Shown: positions 16,865 to 27,300 of the stretch, one piece after another
Position numbering within the stretch: position 1 is the stretch's first letter
How the letters are laid out: each line of letters begins with the position of its first letter
Assembly: GCF_000739615.1 (NCBI RefSeq)
Contig: NZ_BATP01000035.1
Coordinates: forward strand, 62,001-126,000
DNA length: 64,000 nt
Reading direction: 5' to 3'
From: Haloferula sp. BvORR071
Lineage (GTDB): Bacteria; Verrucomicrobiota; Verrucomicrobiia; Verrucomicrobiales; Akkermansiaceae
Notes under the pieces: model-generated
The model's database searches: none
What the model was told of the DNA's origin: nothing
Seen by the model: only the letters and a program-made list of their open reading frames with translations
Position numbers and translations under genes: made by a program

Positions 16865-17704
16865 GTGCAGTCGAATTCCTGGATCATCATCCCTGTCCAC
16901 AATCGCAAGGCCATCACGCGCGCGTGCTTGGAGCGCTTGCGTGCGCAGGGAGTCTTCGACCGGGCAAGGGTCTGCGTCGTCGACGATGCGTGCACGGACG
17001 GCACCCGCGAGATGCTGGAGTCAGAGTTTCCCCAAGTTCATTGCGTGGATGGGAACGGTCACCTCTATTGGGGTGGCGGCATCCTGGAGGGCATGAAGGT
17101 CGCGCACGCCGCCGGTGCCGGGGTGATGGTCTGGTTGAATGACGACTGCCTGCCCGCGGAGGGTGCGATCGATCATCTCATCGCCCGCGTCCTGGAGACG
17201 AAGGGGATCTGTGGTGGTGTGTGCCGCGATCCGGAGAGCCCCGATACAGTGACCTATAGCGGGACGCGCGTGGGCGAGGACGACATGGTGAAGCCGGGGC
17301 CCGGGGAGTTCCTGCACGTGGACTTGATCAATGGAAACCTGGTCGCGGTGCATCGCGAGGTCGTGGATCGCATCGGGCTTCCGCCGGGACGCGAACTTCC
17401 ACATTACGGTGGCGACTCCGTCTATGCGCTGCGCGCCGGGCGCGTCGGCATTCCCTGCGAAGTCTCCGGGGATGCCATCGCCACGAATCCGCCGAACCTC
17501 TACTTTGACCGCTTCGGAAAAAACAAGCCGGCCTGGTGGCTGCTGAAGGAGCCATTCCGGATCGGTTCGATCCTTTATTGGCCGACTTACTGGCGCTTCC
17601 TGCGCGAGGCATTCGGCTGGCGCGCCTACATCCGTTGGCCCGCCTACTTCATCCGCTTGGTGCGCTATCTGACTGCCGCGTTCGGGAGGCAGTTTTCGAA
17701 TTGA
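16865..17704 (+). CDS. Glycosyltransferase family 2
   Basis: 279 aa from GTG 16865, one base after the preceding stop; an in-frame ATG at 16724 is inside that gene. GT-A fold: [21 protein letters not shown] at the N-terminus, [15 protein letters not shown] with the DD nucleotide-binding pair, and VWLNDDC as the DXD-like metal site. [12 protein letters not shown] is a rhamnosyltransferase-like segment. The C-terminal part contains [32 protein letters not shown], which may associate with the membrane. Confidence 0.88.
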   Translation: MQSNSWIIIPVHNRKAITRACLERLRAQGVFDRARVCVVDDACTDGTREMLESEFPQVHCVDGNGHLYWGGGILEGMKVAHAAGAGVMVWLNDDCLPAEGAIDHLIARVLETKGICGGVCRDPESPDTVTYSGTRVGEDDMVKPGPGEFLHVDLINGNLVAVHREVVDRIGLPPGRELPHYGGDSVYALRAGRVGIPCEVSGDAIATNPPNLYFDRFGKNKPAWWLLKEPFRIGSILYWPTYWRFLREAFGWRAYIRWPAYFIRLVRYLTAAFGRQFSN

Positions 17705-17738
17705 GGAAGTTCGCGATATCCGCGACTTATCTGGCCCC

Positions 17739-19667
17739 ATGCTCTTCTCCAAATACGGATTTCTCCGGCTCGCCGTCTGCGTGCCGGAGGTGGAAGTCGC
17801 TGCCGTCGAAGCGAACACGCGCCAGACCATTGCCGCGCTTGGAAAAGCCGCGGCGGCCGGTGCCCAGCTGGCGGTCTTTCCGGAACTGGGAATCACGAGC
17901 TACTCCTGCTCCGATCTCTTCTTCCAGCAGCGTTTGTTGGACGACGCGGAGCAGGCCGTGGGGCAGATCGCGGAGGCCTGTGCGGTTCACGGGATCGCGG
18001 CCGTCGTGGGGCTGCCCGTGCGCTACAAGGGCCGGCTCTTCAATGCCGCGGCGGTGATCGATTCGACTGGGGCGCTGGCCGCGATCGTGGCGAAGACCCA
18101 CCTGCCGACGAACAACGAGTTCTACGAACGCCGCTGGTTTGCCACGGCGCTCGATCTGCCGGACGGTGGGGAGATTTCCTTCCTGGGAAGCCAGGTGCCG
18201 TTTGGTGCCGATCTGCTTTTCCCGGTGGAAGGCTGGGGGGACTGCGTCTTCGGAGTGGAAATCTGTGAGGACCTCTGGTCCGTGATTCCTCCCAGCAGTG
18301 GGCAGGCGATTGCCGGAGCGAATGTGCTGCTGAATCTCTCGGCGAGCAATGAGCTGTTAGGCAAGGTCGGCTACCGCCGCGATCTCGTGCGCCAGCAGTC
18401 GGCGCGCTGCCTCGCGGCCTATGCGTATTGCTCGGCGGGTCCCGGCGAATCGACTTCCGATATCGTTTACTCGGGGCACTCGCTGATCTGCGAGAACGGC
18501 TCCCTCTTGGCCGAGACGGCACGCATGTCCTTCGAGGCCCAGATGGCGGTTGCGGATATCGATGTCGGCAAGCTCCACCATGAGCGCCTCGTCAGCAGCA
18601 GCTATCGGGAAAGCACCACGCGTTCCTTCCGGCGGATTAGCGTCTCGCTGAAGCCTTGGAAGGAAGGGGGCGGCTTGCTGCGGAAAGTGGATCCGCGGCC
18701 CTTCGTGCCGGCCGATCCCTTGCGGAGGACGGAGCATTGCGAGGAGATCTTCCGCATCCAGACGGTGGGTCTGGCGAAGCGCCTGCGCCACACCAAGAGC
18801 AAGGCGATCGTGCTCGGGCTTTCCGGTGGTCTGGATTCCACCTTGGCCGCGCTGGTCGCCGTCCGCGCCTTCGATCTGGTCGGCATCGATCGCAAGCAGA
18901 TCGTGGCGATCACCATGCCCGGCATGGGCACCACCGACCGCACACGCGACAACAGTGTGGTGCTGGCGGAGATGCTGGGTTTGACCCTGCGTGAGATCGT
19001 GATCCGCGAGGCGGTGGAGGTTCATTTCCGCGATATCGGCCATCCGCCGGATCTCCACGATATTACCTTCGAGAACTCGCAGGCCCGCGAGCGGACCCAG
19101 ATCCTGATGGATGTGGCCAACCAGATCGGTGGCTTCGTGCTGGGCACCGGTGATCTTTCCGAGCTCGCGCTCGGCTGGTGCACCTTCAACGGCGACCACA
19201 TGTCGATGTATCATGTGAATGCCGGGGTGCCGAAGACCTTGGTGCGCCACCTCGTCGAGTGGTGTGCCGATGAAGTTTTCCGCGGCCCGGAAGCGGCCGT
19301 GCTGCATGATATTGCGGCCACGCCGATCAGCCCGGAGCTTCTGCCGCCGGATACGGAAGGCAAGATCGCCCAGCAGACCGAGGAGGTCGTGGGGCCATAC
19401 TCTCTGCATGACTTCTTCCTCTTCCAGTTGGTCCGTCTTGGCTTCCCGCCGGACAAGATCCGCTATCTCGCGGAGATTGCCTTCGCGGATGAATACCCGC
19501 CGGAGGTGATTGCGAAGTGGCTCGATGTTTTTATCCGCCGCTTCTTCTCCCAACAGTTCAAGCGCAACGCGATGCCCGATGGCCCGAAGGTCGGTTCGGT
19601 CGCGCTCTCGCCGCGCGGGGACTGGCGGATGCCGAGTGACAGTGTCGCGGCATCATGGCTCAAGTGA
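17739..19667 (+). CDS. nadE: Glutamine-dependent NAD(+) synthetase
   Basis: 642 aa, the length of the two-domain form. The N-terminal nitrilase/glutaminase domain has its Glu-Lys-Cys triad at E49 (FPELGIT), K119 (VAKTHLPT) and C176 (GVEICEDLW). The C-terminal synthetase carries the P-loop LSGGLDST at residues 361-368. It amidates deamido-NAD using ammonia from glutamine. It is an essential housekeeping gene placed among glycosyltransferase genes, 34 bp after one and 19 bp before another, so it is probably co-expressed by position only. Confidence 0.96.
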   Translation: MLFSKYGFLRLAVCVPEVEVAAVEANTRQTIAALGKAAAAGAQLAVFPELGITSYSCSDLFFQQRLLDDAEQAVGQIAEACAVHGIAAVVGLPVRYKGRLFNAAAVIDSTGALAAIVAKTHLPTNNEFYERRWFATALDLPDGGEISFLGSQVPFGADLLFPVEGWGDCVFGVEICEDLWSVIPPSSGQAIAGANVLLNLSASNELLGKVGYRRDLVRQQSARCLAAYAYCSAGPGESTSDIVYSGHSLICENGSLLAETARMSFEAQMAVADIDVGKLHHERLVSSSYRESTTRSFRRISVSLKPWKEGGGLLRKVDPRPFVPADPLRRTEHCEEIFRIQTVGLAKRLRHTKSKAIVLGLSGGLDSTLAALVAVRAFDLVGIDRKQIVAITMPGMGTTDRTRDNSVVLAEMLGLTLREIVIREAVEVHFRDIGHPPDLHDITFENSQARERTQILMDVANQIGGFVLGTGDLSELALGWCTFNGDHMSMYHVNAGVPKTLVRHLVEWCADEVFRGPEAAVLHDIAATPISPELLPPDTEGKIAQQTEEVVGPYSLHDFFLFQLVRLGFPPDKIRYLAEIAFADEYPPEVIAKWLDVFIRRFFSQQFKRNAMPDGPKVGSVALSPRGDWRMPSDSVAASWLK

Positions 19668-19686
19668 ACTACTCCCAAGGCTGCCC

Positions 19687-20877
19687 TTGACCTCCGCTTC
19701 CTCCTCAACCGGGGGCTTCTCCTGTGCCTTGGTCACCGGAGCGCTCCAACCCTATGCGATCGACTTCTATCGTGCGCTGGATGCGTCGTTGAGGCGGCGT
19801 GGTGCCAGCCTGATCGTGCTGGTTGGCAGCCGCTCGACCTATCGCCCTTGGTCCTCGCTCGGGATCCAGGAGGATGATCCCCTGTTCCAGTTCGTCGGTG
19901 GCAAGTTTGCTCCGGCATGGATCCAGCGGATCCTGGGCTCGAGCTCCCGCGACAAGGTGTTCCTGCCGGGAAGCTCGAAGATTGGCAGCGCTTTGTCTGA
20001 ACGGCAGCCGGACATTGTCATCGTCAATGAGCGCAACCCGATCTGCCTCGGGGCGGCGGCATGGGCGAGGCGGCATGGCGTGCCTTGCATCCTTTCCACG
20101 GATATTGGGAGGAATCCGCCGCGCTATTCCTCGACTCGCATGCATCTGGTTTACCACCGCCTGATCGGTGGCTTTTTTGATGGCGTGCTGGCGAAGACGG
20201 TGGAGGGCAAGACCGCCTTTGCCCGGCGCGGTGCTCCGGTGCTCCTTGCGCCGCATGCCATCGATACCGCCCGCTATCCGCTTCCCACTTGTGCCAAGGA
20301 GGAGCCCTTCCGCTTTCTCTTCGTCGGGGTTTTGGAAGAGCGCAAGGGCCTGGATGTGTTGATGGCTGCCGCGCGGATCGCGCATGCCGCGGGCCATCGC
20401 TTCAGCGTGCGCCTCGTCGGTAGCGGTCCCTGGCAGGCCTCCGCTGAAGATGCGGCCAGCCCCTGGCTCTCGCTCGCGGGCTTCAAGGATGGAGACAACC
20501 TCATCGCGGAATATCATCAGGCTGGCGCCTTCGTCCTGCCCACGCGTGAAGACACTTATGCCGTGGTGGTTCACGAGGCTGCTTCCTGCGGTCTCCCGCT
20601 GCTGGTGAGCACTGGAGCTGGGGCCTCGCTGACTCTGGTCGAAGATGGCATCAGCGGTTATCGCTTTGCGCCGGCGGACTTCCGCAGGCTTGCGGAACAT
20701 ATGAGCCGCCTCTTAGAAGATTCGCAGCTTTGCCAGAATCTTGGTGCAGGAGCTCGGGCCTTGGCAGAGGAATGGTCCACCGATCGCGCGGGCGAGAAGC
20801 TCGCCGAATGGTTGCCCCAATTCCTGCGCTCCGGGCGTGCCAAGACTCGCGCTGGAGAACCCCGGGCTTCCCTATAA
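19687..20877 (+). CDS. Glycosyltransferase family 4
   Basis: 396 aa if it starts at TTG 19687, the only start codon after nadE that keeps the N-terminal strand FSCALVTGALQPYAIDFYRAL. The donor domain begins FRFLFVGVLEERKGLDVLMAAARI, and PTREDTYAVVVHE is a DX7E form of the donor motif, then AASCGLPLLVSTGAGASLTLVEDGISG. IVNERNPICLGAAAWARRHGVP in the N-terminal half is common in GT4 proteins of capsule loci. Sits between nadE and glf. Confidence 0.82.
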   Translation: MTSASSSTGGFSCALVTGALQPYAIDFYRALDASLRRRGASLIVLVGSRSTYRPWSSLGIQEDDPLFQFVGGKFAPAWIQRILGSSSRDKVFLPGSSKIGSALSERQPDIVIVNERNPICLGAAAWARRHGVPCILSTDIGRNPPRYSSTRMHLVYHRLIGGFFDGVLAKTVEGKTAFARRGAPVLLAPHAIDTARYPLPTCAKEEPFRFLFVGVLEERKGLDVLMAAARIAHAAGHRFSVRLVGSGPWQASAEDAASPWLSLAGFKDGDNLIAEYHQAGAFVLPTREDTYAVVVHEAASCGLPLLVSTGAGASLTLVEDGISGYRFAPADFRRLAEHMSRLLEDSQLCQNLGAGARALAEEWSTDRAGEKLAEWLPQFLRSGRAKTRAGEPRASL

Positions 20878-20896
20878 GGATTTAACAGATTTATTT

Positions 20897-22054
20897 ATGC
20901 CAGACCCTGTCCTGATTGTCGGTGCCGGATTCTCCGGTGCGGTGCTCGCCCGGCAACTTGCCGAGCTCGCGGATGTAAAGAGCATCGTCATCGACGCTCG
21001 CGACCACATCGCTGGCAATTGTCACACTGAGCGCGACGCGGAGACGGGCATCATGGTGCACACCTTCGGCCCGCACATCTTCCATACGGACCGTGCCGAT
21101 GTCTGGGCCTACGTGAACCGCTTCAGCGAGTTCCGTCCCTTCGTCAACCGGGTCAAGGCGACCACCGATCGCGGCGTCTTCTCGCTGCCGGTGAATCTCC
21201 ATACGATCAATCAATTCTTCGGCACCAGCATGTCTCCCGCCGAGGCGCGCGAATTCATCCAGGAGAAGGCCGACACCAGCATCGCCGAGCCCGCCAACTT
21301 CGAGGAGCAGGCCCTCAAGTTCATCGGCCGCGAACTCTACGAGGCCTTCTTCTACGGCTACACCAAGAAGCAATGGGGTTGCGATCCCACCGAACTTCCC
21401 GCCGCGATCCTGAGCCGCCTGCCGGTGCGTTTCAGCTACGACGACAACTACTACAACAGCCCCTTCCAAGGCATGCCGGCCGAGGGCTACACGGCGCTCA
21501 TCGCGAAGATCCTGGATCACCCGAACATCGAGGTCCGGCTCAACACCCGCTACGAGCATGCGATGGCGGAACAATTCGGACACGTCTTCTACACGGGACC
21601 GCTGGATGAGTATTTCGCGCATCGTCTCGGCCGCCTATCCTACCGCACGGTTTTCTGGGAGAAGAAGAAGAGCGAAGGCGATTTCCAGGGTGTGGCGGTG
21701 ATGAACTATCCCGACCCGAAGCTGCCCTACACCCGTATCCACGAGCACAAGCACTTCACGCCGTGGGAGAAGCACGACTCCACCCTCGCTTTTGTCGAGT
21801 ACAGCAAGGAGACCGGGCCGGATGACATTCCCTACTATCCGAAGCGCCTTGCCGCAGACAAAGAGCTGCTGGCTTCCTACGCTACGCTGGCAAATGCGGA
21901 GCAGAAGGTTTCCTTCCTGGGACGCCTCGCCACCTATCGCTATATGGACATGCACCAAGTGATCGGGGAGGCCATCGACTTTGCCGATGCGTGGCTTGCA
22001 GCGAAGTCCTCGGGAGCGAAGACCCCGACCTTCCCGGCGAAGGCTGCACTCTAA
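20897..22054 (+). CDS. glf: UDP-galactopyranose mutase
   Basis: 385 aa from ATG 20897, exactly the family length. The FAD-binding GAGFSGA is at residues 9-15, followed by DARDHIAGNCHTE and GPHIFHTDRADVWAYVNRF, the hallmark of UDP-galactopyranose mutases; YNSPFQGMPAEGYTALI and RLATYRYMDMHQVIGEAI are further signatures. It isomerises UDP-Galp to UDP-Galf, so the polymer made by this locus probably contains galactofuranose. The glycosyltransferase 14 bp downstream is a candidate user of UDP-Galf. Confidence 0.97.
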   Translation: MPDPVLIVGAGFSGAVLARQLAELADVKSIVIDARDHIAGNCHTERDAETGIMVHTFGPHIFHTDRADVWAYVNRFSEFRPFVNRVKATTDRGVFSLPVNLHTINQFFGTSMSPAEAREFIQEKADTSIAEPANFEEQALKFIGRELYEAFFYGYTKKQWGCDPTELPAAILSRLPVRFSYDDNYYNSPFQGMPAEGYTALIAKILDHPNIEVRLNTRYEHAMAEQFGHVFYTGPLDEYFAHRLGRLSYRTVFWEKKKSEGDFQGVAVMNYPDPKLPYTRIHEHKHFTPWEKHDSTLAFVEYSKETGPDDIPYYPKRLAADKELLASYATLANAEQKVSFLGRLATYRYMDMHQVIGEAIDFADAWLAAKSSGAKTPTFPAKAAL

Positions 22055-22068
22055 TAGAATCCCAGGTC

Positions 22069-23229
22069 GTGGCGAACTCGCTGGTCATCTACGTGTGCAA
22101 GGGGCTTCCCGCGAGAGCGGGCGGGGGACTGGGCGTCGCCTACAACTACCTTTCAGCCGCTTGGGGAAAGACACTGGAACCCGCGAGTGCCGATCACATC
22201 CTCCTTTGCGGAATGGCGGAAGCATCCTTGCCCTCGCAGGTGGAGAACTTCGATGCCTTCCTCGCCGGCCTCGACCTCGGGTCCAAGCGCGGAGCCAGCC
22301 TCTTGATCTGGCAGGCCGCACGGATCCGCGAGCTTGCGAAGCGCTACGAGCGTATCGTGGTGCTCGCCTTCACGCCGTACTACCTCTGGCCCTTGGTGCA
22401 GGTCTGCGGGAGGAAACTCGCCACCATCCACAGCGAGCACGGCAAGGGCGGCCGCCACAACGAACTCGCGGAAGAGCGCGGCAAGTTCGGCCTCCGCGAG
22501 CGCTTCGTCCAATGGTGCGTGGGCCACAACTTCCGCTTCCCGGATCGGGTCGTCTTTCCCAGTCGTGGAGCCCTCAACCTCTTCACGGAGAAGAACCCCG
22601 GACTCCGGGAAGATGCAGAAAACAAGGCCGCGATCCTCTACAATGGCGTCTCAACCTGTGAGGCCCCTTCGCCACGCCCAAACCATGGTCCGCTCAAGAT
22701 TGTCTCCGTGGCCCACCATGTGAGGGAGAAGGGTTTGGAGATGATGCTAGATTCCCTGCGTCTTTTCAGCGACGCCGGTGTTGAATGGCAAATGATCAAC
22801 TACGGCCAGCAAAGCACGCTGACACCGGAGCTCGTCGCCCAAGCCGACAGGCTTGGCATTGGCAGCCGCATCACTCATGCCGGCCTGCAGCCGCAGGCAG
22901 TTGTACGCAAGCAACTTGGCGAGGCGGATGTATTCTTGCACACGCCGGTGATCGTGGTCTTCGACCTCTCGCTATTGGAGGCGATGATGCATGCAGTGCC
23001 GGTGGTGACCGTTCCCTTGGAAGGCAACCGTGAGGCATTGGGTGAGGACTATCCGCTCTATGCGAATACCCCCGCGGAAGTCTCAGATCGTTTGAAATGG
23101 ATCGAAAATCATCGCGATGAAGCTGCCGAAATCGGCAAGGCTTTGCGCGAGAGGGCCTTGGAACTCTTCACGAGTGATGCCATGGTGAAGCACTATGCAG
23201 GCCTCCTAACGGAGCTTGCCCGGAACTAA
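22069..23229 (+). CDS. GT-B glycosyltransferase, GT4-like
   Basis: 386 aa from GTG 22069; the open frame goes back to 21991 inside glf. The N-terminus VIYVCKGLPARAGGGLGVAYNYLSAAW looks like the acceptor-side glycine-rich loop of GT4 enzymes, and LKIVSVAHHVREKGLEMMLDSLRLF opens the donor domain. The classical EX7E is not clear; the corresponding region reads HTPVIVVFDLSLLEAMMHAVPVVTVPLEGNREAL. The position directly after glf suggests that it may use UDP-Galf, which is inference only. Confidence 0.75.
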   Translation: MANSLVIYVCKGLPARAGGGLGVAYNYLSAAWGKTLEPASADHILLCGMAEASLPSQVENFDAFLAGLDLGSKRGASLLIWQAARIRELAKRYERIVVLAFTPYYLWPLVQVCGRKLATIHSEHGKGGRHNELAEERGKFGLRERFVQWCVGHNFRFPDRVVFPSRGALNLFTEKNPGLREDAENKAAILYNGVSTCEAPSPRPNHGPLKIVSVAHHVREKGLEMMLDSLRLFSDAGVEWQMINYGQQSTLTPELVAQADRLGIGSRITHAGLQPQAVVRKQLGEADVFLHTPVIVVFDLSLLEAMMHAVPVVTVPLEGNREALGEDYPLYANTPAEVSDRLKWIENHRDEAAEIGKALRERALELFTSDAMVKHYAGLLTELARN

Positions 23230-23249
23230 GTTATTTCGTCGCTTCAGTT

Positions 23250-24353
23250 ATGTCATCGCTAGAGCATCGCGCCGGCGGTAGAGACACGGCGGCGATGGTA
23301 AGCATCACCCCCACCGGAGCTCTGCCACTTGCTCCCGCAAGCACCTTGCGGGACCGGTCGATCGATATTTCCCGGATGGCGGCAGCCTTCCTGATCGTGG
23401 TCTTCCACGCGGCGGAGGCCTACTCCATGTCCGGTGGTGGCCCTTTCTTCGGCCGTCCCTTGTGGTCCGTGGTGGGTGACCTCTCCCTTTGGGGGCGGGT
23501 TCCTTTCTTCTTCTTCCTTTCCGGCTGCTTCGCGGCGCGATCCCTGCAGAAGAATCCCGGGGATCCGGGAGCCTTGGTTAAAAAGCGCCTGACCGCCTTG
23601 CTCCCTCCCTACCTGTTCTGGAATCTGGTCTCGATTTTGATGATCTGGATTGCCGTCAGCCAGGGATTCGGGAGTGCCTACGGCGGCGGCTTCAGCCTAT
23701 CCGGCGCCTTGGCCCAACTTACCGGTATTGGTTCGGCTCCGGCCAATGGACCGCTGTGGTTCGTGCGGGACCTGATGATTTGTTCCTGCCTCGCACCGCT
23801 GCTCAGCCGGGCTGGCGTGTGGTTGTTGATTCCCTGCGTGGCACTTGCCACCTTCCCGGAGATCCCGGAAGCATGGATCAGCAAGGGCTGCATCCGGCCA
23901 TCCTCGCTCGGCTATTTCGGGATCGGGATGCTGATGAACCTCGTCCCGCGCGGAACCATCAAAATGCTTTTTCCCAAGCCCGGTTGGGGCGCCCTGCTTT
24001 GCATCGGCCTGGGATTGGCCCGGACCGCCTTGGGTATGCTCAAGCCCGCGCTTAGCGGTGTTGCTTGCGGGGCCTTGGGAATTGTCCTGATCGGGATTTT
24101 CGTGGATCAGTCCATGCCCAAGCTGGCTGCTTGGCTCGGGCGGCACGCGAATTCCTCATTCCTGATCTTTGCAGCGAATGTTCCCTTTCTGGCCGCAGCC
24201 CGGCAGTTCTATCCGCTCCTGCCCTGGAAGCTGCCTTTGCTGGCCTACTACGGTTTGATGGCGCTGATTTTCGTATCCCTCGCGATCGGCGCGCACTCCC
24301 TTCTCAAGCGTTACACTCCCAAGCTGTTGTTCGTGGTTTCCGGCGGACGGTGA
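23250..24353 (+). CDS. Acyltransferase 3 family membrane protein
   Basis: 367 aa (an ATG at 23295 would remove 15 residues). Ten or so hydrophobic segments. RSIDISRMAAAFLIVVFHAAEAY holds the conserved N-terminal histidine, and GRVPFFFFLSGCFAARSL plus VKKRLTALLPPYLFW are acyltransferase 3 signatures. Compared with the 13939 protein the LWSLxVE motif is replaced by GPLWFVRDLMICSCLAPLL, typical of a different branch of the family. Probably O-acetylates the polymer or another surface glycan. Confidence 0.82.
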   Translation: MSSLEHRAGGRDTAAMVSITPTGALPLAPASTLRDRSIDISRMAAAFLIVVFHAAEAYSMSGGGPFFGRPLWSVVGDLSLWGRVPFFFFLSGCFAARSLQKNPGDPGALVKKRLTALLPPYLFWNLVSILMIWIAVSQGFGSAYGGGFSLSGALAQLTGIGSAPANGPLWFVRDLMICSCLAPLLSRAGVWLLIPCVALATFPEIPEAWISKGCIRPSSLGYFGIGMLMNLVPRGTIKMLFPKPGWGALLCIGLGLARTALGMLKPALSGVACGALGIVLIGIFVDQSMPKLAAWLGRHANSSFLIFAANVPFLAAARQFYPLLPWKLPLLAYYGLMALIFVSLAIGAHSLLKRYTPKLLFVVSGGR

Positions 24354-24384
24354 AGGAGTCAGCCACTTCATCACGCGCCCACTG

Positions 24385-27300
24385 TCACTGGCCGGCCGCC
24401 GGTTGGAAATCCACCCGCAGGAAGCCTTGTGCCGATGGCAGGGCCGGATCGGTGGCCTCCAATTCGTAGCGTCCTGAGATGGGGTCGACCTGACAATTCA
24501 GCTCCGGAGTCTCCGACGGGGCCCAGCTGTTGAGATCGGGGCTTGATTTCAGATTCCAAGTCACACCCCGGCCCTGACCGGGGTCCGGGAAGACGATAAA
24601 CCGGCTTTTCGGGATATCGTGGATCAGCGTATTGCTCGCAATCCGTGGATTACTGGCGATTGCGTACTCCACGAAATTCGGCAGGCCGTCCCCATCAGGA
24701 TCGGCATTGTCCTGAATTAGCGTTCCAGCGGCAATCTCCGCCGCCGTGAAGTAGCGTTGGGTCCATGTGCTCCAGCTCGGTTGCTCGACCGCTGCCAGCC
24801 GGTAGATTTTCCCGGATCCGATCACTGCCTGCGAGACAAGCAGCATTCCCGGGACGCCTGAGCTGCCGGTTTGCGGCGCTCCACTGACCATCGCGGGGTG
24901 CCAGGTTTGCTGGTCGCTGCTCTCCATCAGCCGGTAGCCGACCTCCGCGTTGTCGCGCCACAGAAAGTTCACCCGTCCTTGGTTTTCAGTGATGATCGGC
25001 GCGCTATCCACTTGGCTGGCGTTTGTGCCTTGGGAGTATTCCAGTAGATTCGAGCGGCCATCCCCGTCGGAATCGAGATCCAGGACCAGGGGAACCGCTG
25101 CCCCGCTGGACGGCTGCTGATAGACCCAGCCTTGCGCCGGCAGCGGCGATCCCGCCCCGCTGGCGCCACCCGCGCTCGGGGTCGAGAAGTAGCGGGCAAT
25201 TTCCCCGTAGGGGCTGATCAAATCCAAGCCGGCCCGTCCAAAGCAGCGCCCGTCATTGTCCGCCGCATTGAAGATTTGCACAGCCAGCACGTTCCCCGTC
25301 GGCTGAATCAGGCTGGAGAAGGCGGAGACATCCAGGGTCAAGGGATCGACACCCCACGAGTTGTCGCGCGATTCCGGTGCCGTCGTTCCGCTCGCCGGGG
25401 CATTGCAGGAAGCGATCTCGGTGCCGTTGATCCAAGCGCGGAAACCGTCGTCGAATTCCATCTTCAGCTTCATCGCCGCCACTTCCTGGCTGCTGCCAAT
25501 GAAGGGAATCCGCAGCAGGCAGCTCGTGCCGGGACTGAGCGGGCCGGTCGAGTCGGTAGTGAGTGGCTGGGTATCGGCATTGCCGGTCTGCACGTAGGCA
25601 TTCACACCCGCAGGCGAGTAGGCCCCCGTGGTGTCGTAGCTCGAGTAATCGATCACCGCATCGATCGGCGATCCGCTGCCGGAAGCACCCATGGCCAGCC
25701 ACAGGAAGCGGCTGGAATCCCGGGTCCGTCCATCGGTCCGCTGGCTGATCTCCACGCCATCCCGCCAGACGAAGAAATTGCGGGTCGGTGCGTGGTAGGC
25801 GATCCGGAAGGTGTGGAAGTCATCGGTATTGTCCGCGGTGGAAAGGACCGTCCCTTGGTCGTAGGGGCTTCCGAAGACCACTTGGTTGGACTGGATGTAG
25901 AGGGTCGTGTAGGCCCCACCCACGTGCCGGGTTCCGCAGCGGATCACGTAGCCGCCGGTGGGGCCGGTCTGAATCCCGTTGAGCTTCACTTTGTTTTCCG
26001 CCGTCCAGGAAGTGTCCGTCCCGGTGATCCAGGAGGGAACCGTTTGGCCCGCTCCGGTTCCGGCCGCCGCGTAGGTGCCGTCGCCTTGGGCGGACCAACC
26101 ACTCCCGATCAGGGTCCAGACTCCTGTCGGGCTTTGGTCCGCCGACCAGCGCTTCGCGAATTGGGCTTCCGTCCGCACCGGAAGTTCCGCTCCCGCACCG
26201 CCGGTTCCCGTCGTCCACGCGGCGTCATCGAATCCCGGTTGTTGCCAGCCCTGTGGCGGCGTCGCAGTCACCAGCCGCTGGTGGGGCGCGTTCGGGCCCA
26301 CCAGTGTGTTTGTCAGGGAATCAGCCCGGCCCAAAGAGCCATTTGGCGTCCAGTTCCGCCAGCCGATCGAATCCACCAGTTCGCCAGTCCGCGAGATCAG
26401 GCGCACTTCCGCCTCGGAGTTATCCACCGTGAAGTTCGCATGGAGGTTCTTGATCGGTGAATTGCGGTTCAATCCCGAGAGAAACACGATCCGGCGCTCC
26501 CCCGGCCACAGCACCGTGGAATTCGTGAAGGTGAAGCGCGTGGACCCCGGTCCCGAGTCCAAGGCCAAATCATCGAGACTGATCGCGAAGGCGGCGGGAT
26601 TGTAGAGCTCCACCCACGGATACTTGTATCCGTTCTCATCCGAGGGTGAGCTGGCTCCGGGGTTAGGCGCGGCCTCGGTCAGCCGCGGCAGCACGGAGGT
26701 CGCCTGCTCGGGCCAAGCCTGGCAATAGTTCAGTTCGGCCAGCCGCTTTAGACCGGGCTCCACTAGATGCAGGCCCTCGCCCGCCCACTGTGGCACTGCG
26801 GAAAGCTGGCTGTAGGAGTCGATCAGACCCACCCCGAGCGCCGGGCCTAACAAGTCCACCTTGGCTTGGATGCCGGGACGGTTCGGTGCCATCCCGTCAT
26901 TGTTGGTGGTGAAGACCGCACTGGGAAAGATGTTCCCCGGATAGGCGGGCTCGCCGATCGGCCCGCGGTAGTCCGGGGTCAGCCGGTTCCACAGGAAGAT
27001 CGAAGGATTTCTCCCGCCGGCGCGCCAGGTGCCCACCAGATCGCGGTATCCCTGCTCGAATTTGTCCCGGTCGTTCCAAGTGGGAATGCAGTCGTTCACC
27101 CCCAAGCCGCCGATGATGATGTCCGGCTGCCACTTCACGGTGCCGACCTGCTCGCCGCTCAAAATGTAGGCCCGGTCATCCTGACCGGGGTAGCGCCCGG
27201 CAGTTGCCCCGCCGTAGCCGTAGTTTCTCACCTGATAGCCGGGCCCTAGCAGGGTCGCCAGCTGGTCCGGGTAGGTCTTGCGCTTGATCGGGTATTCCAA

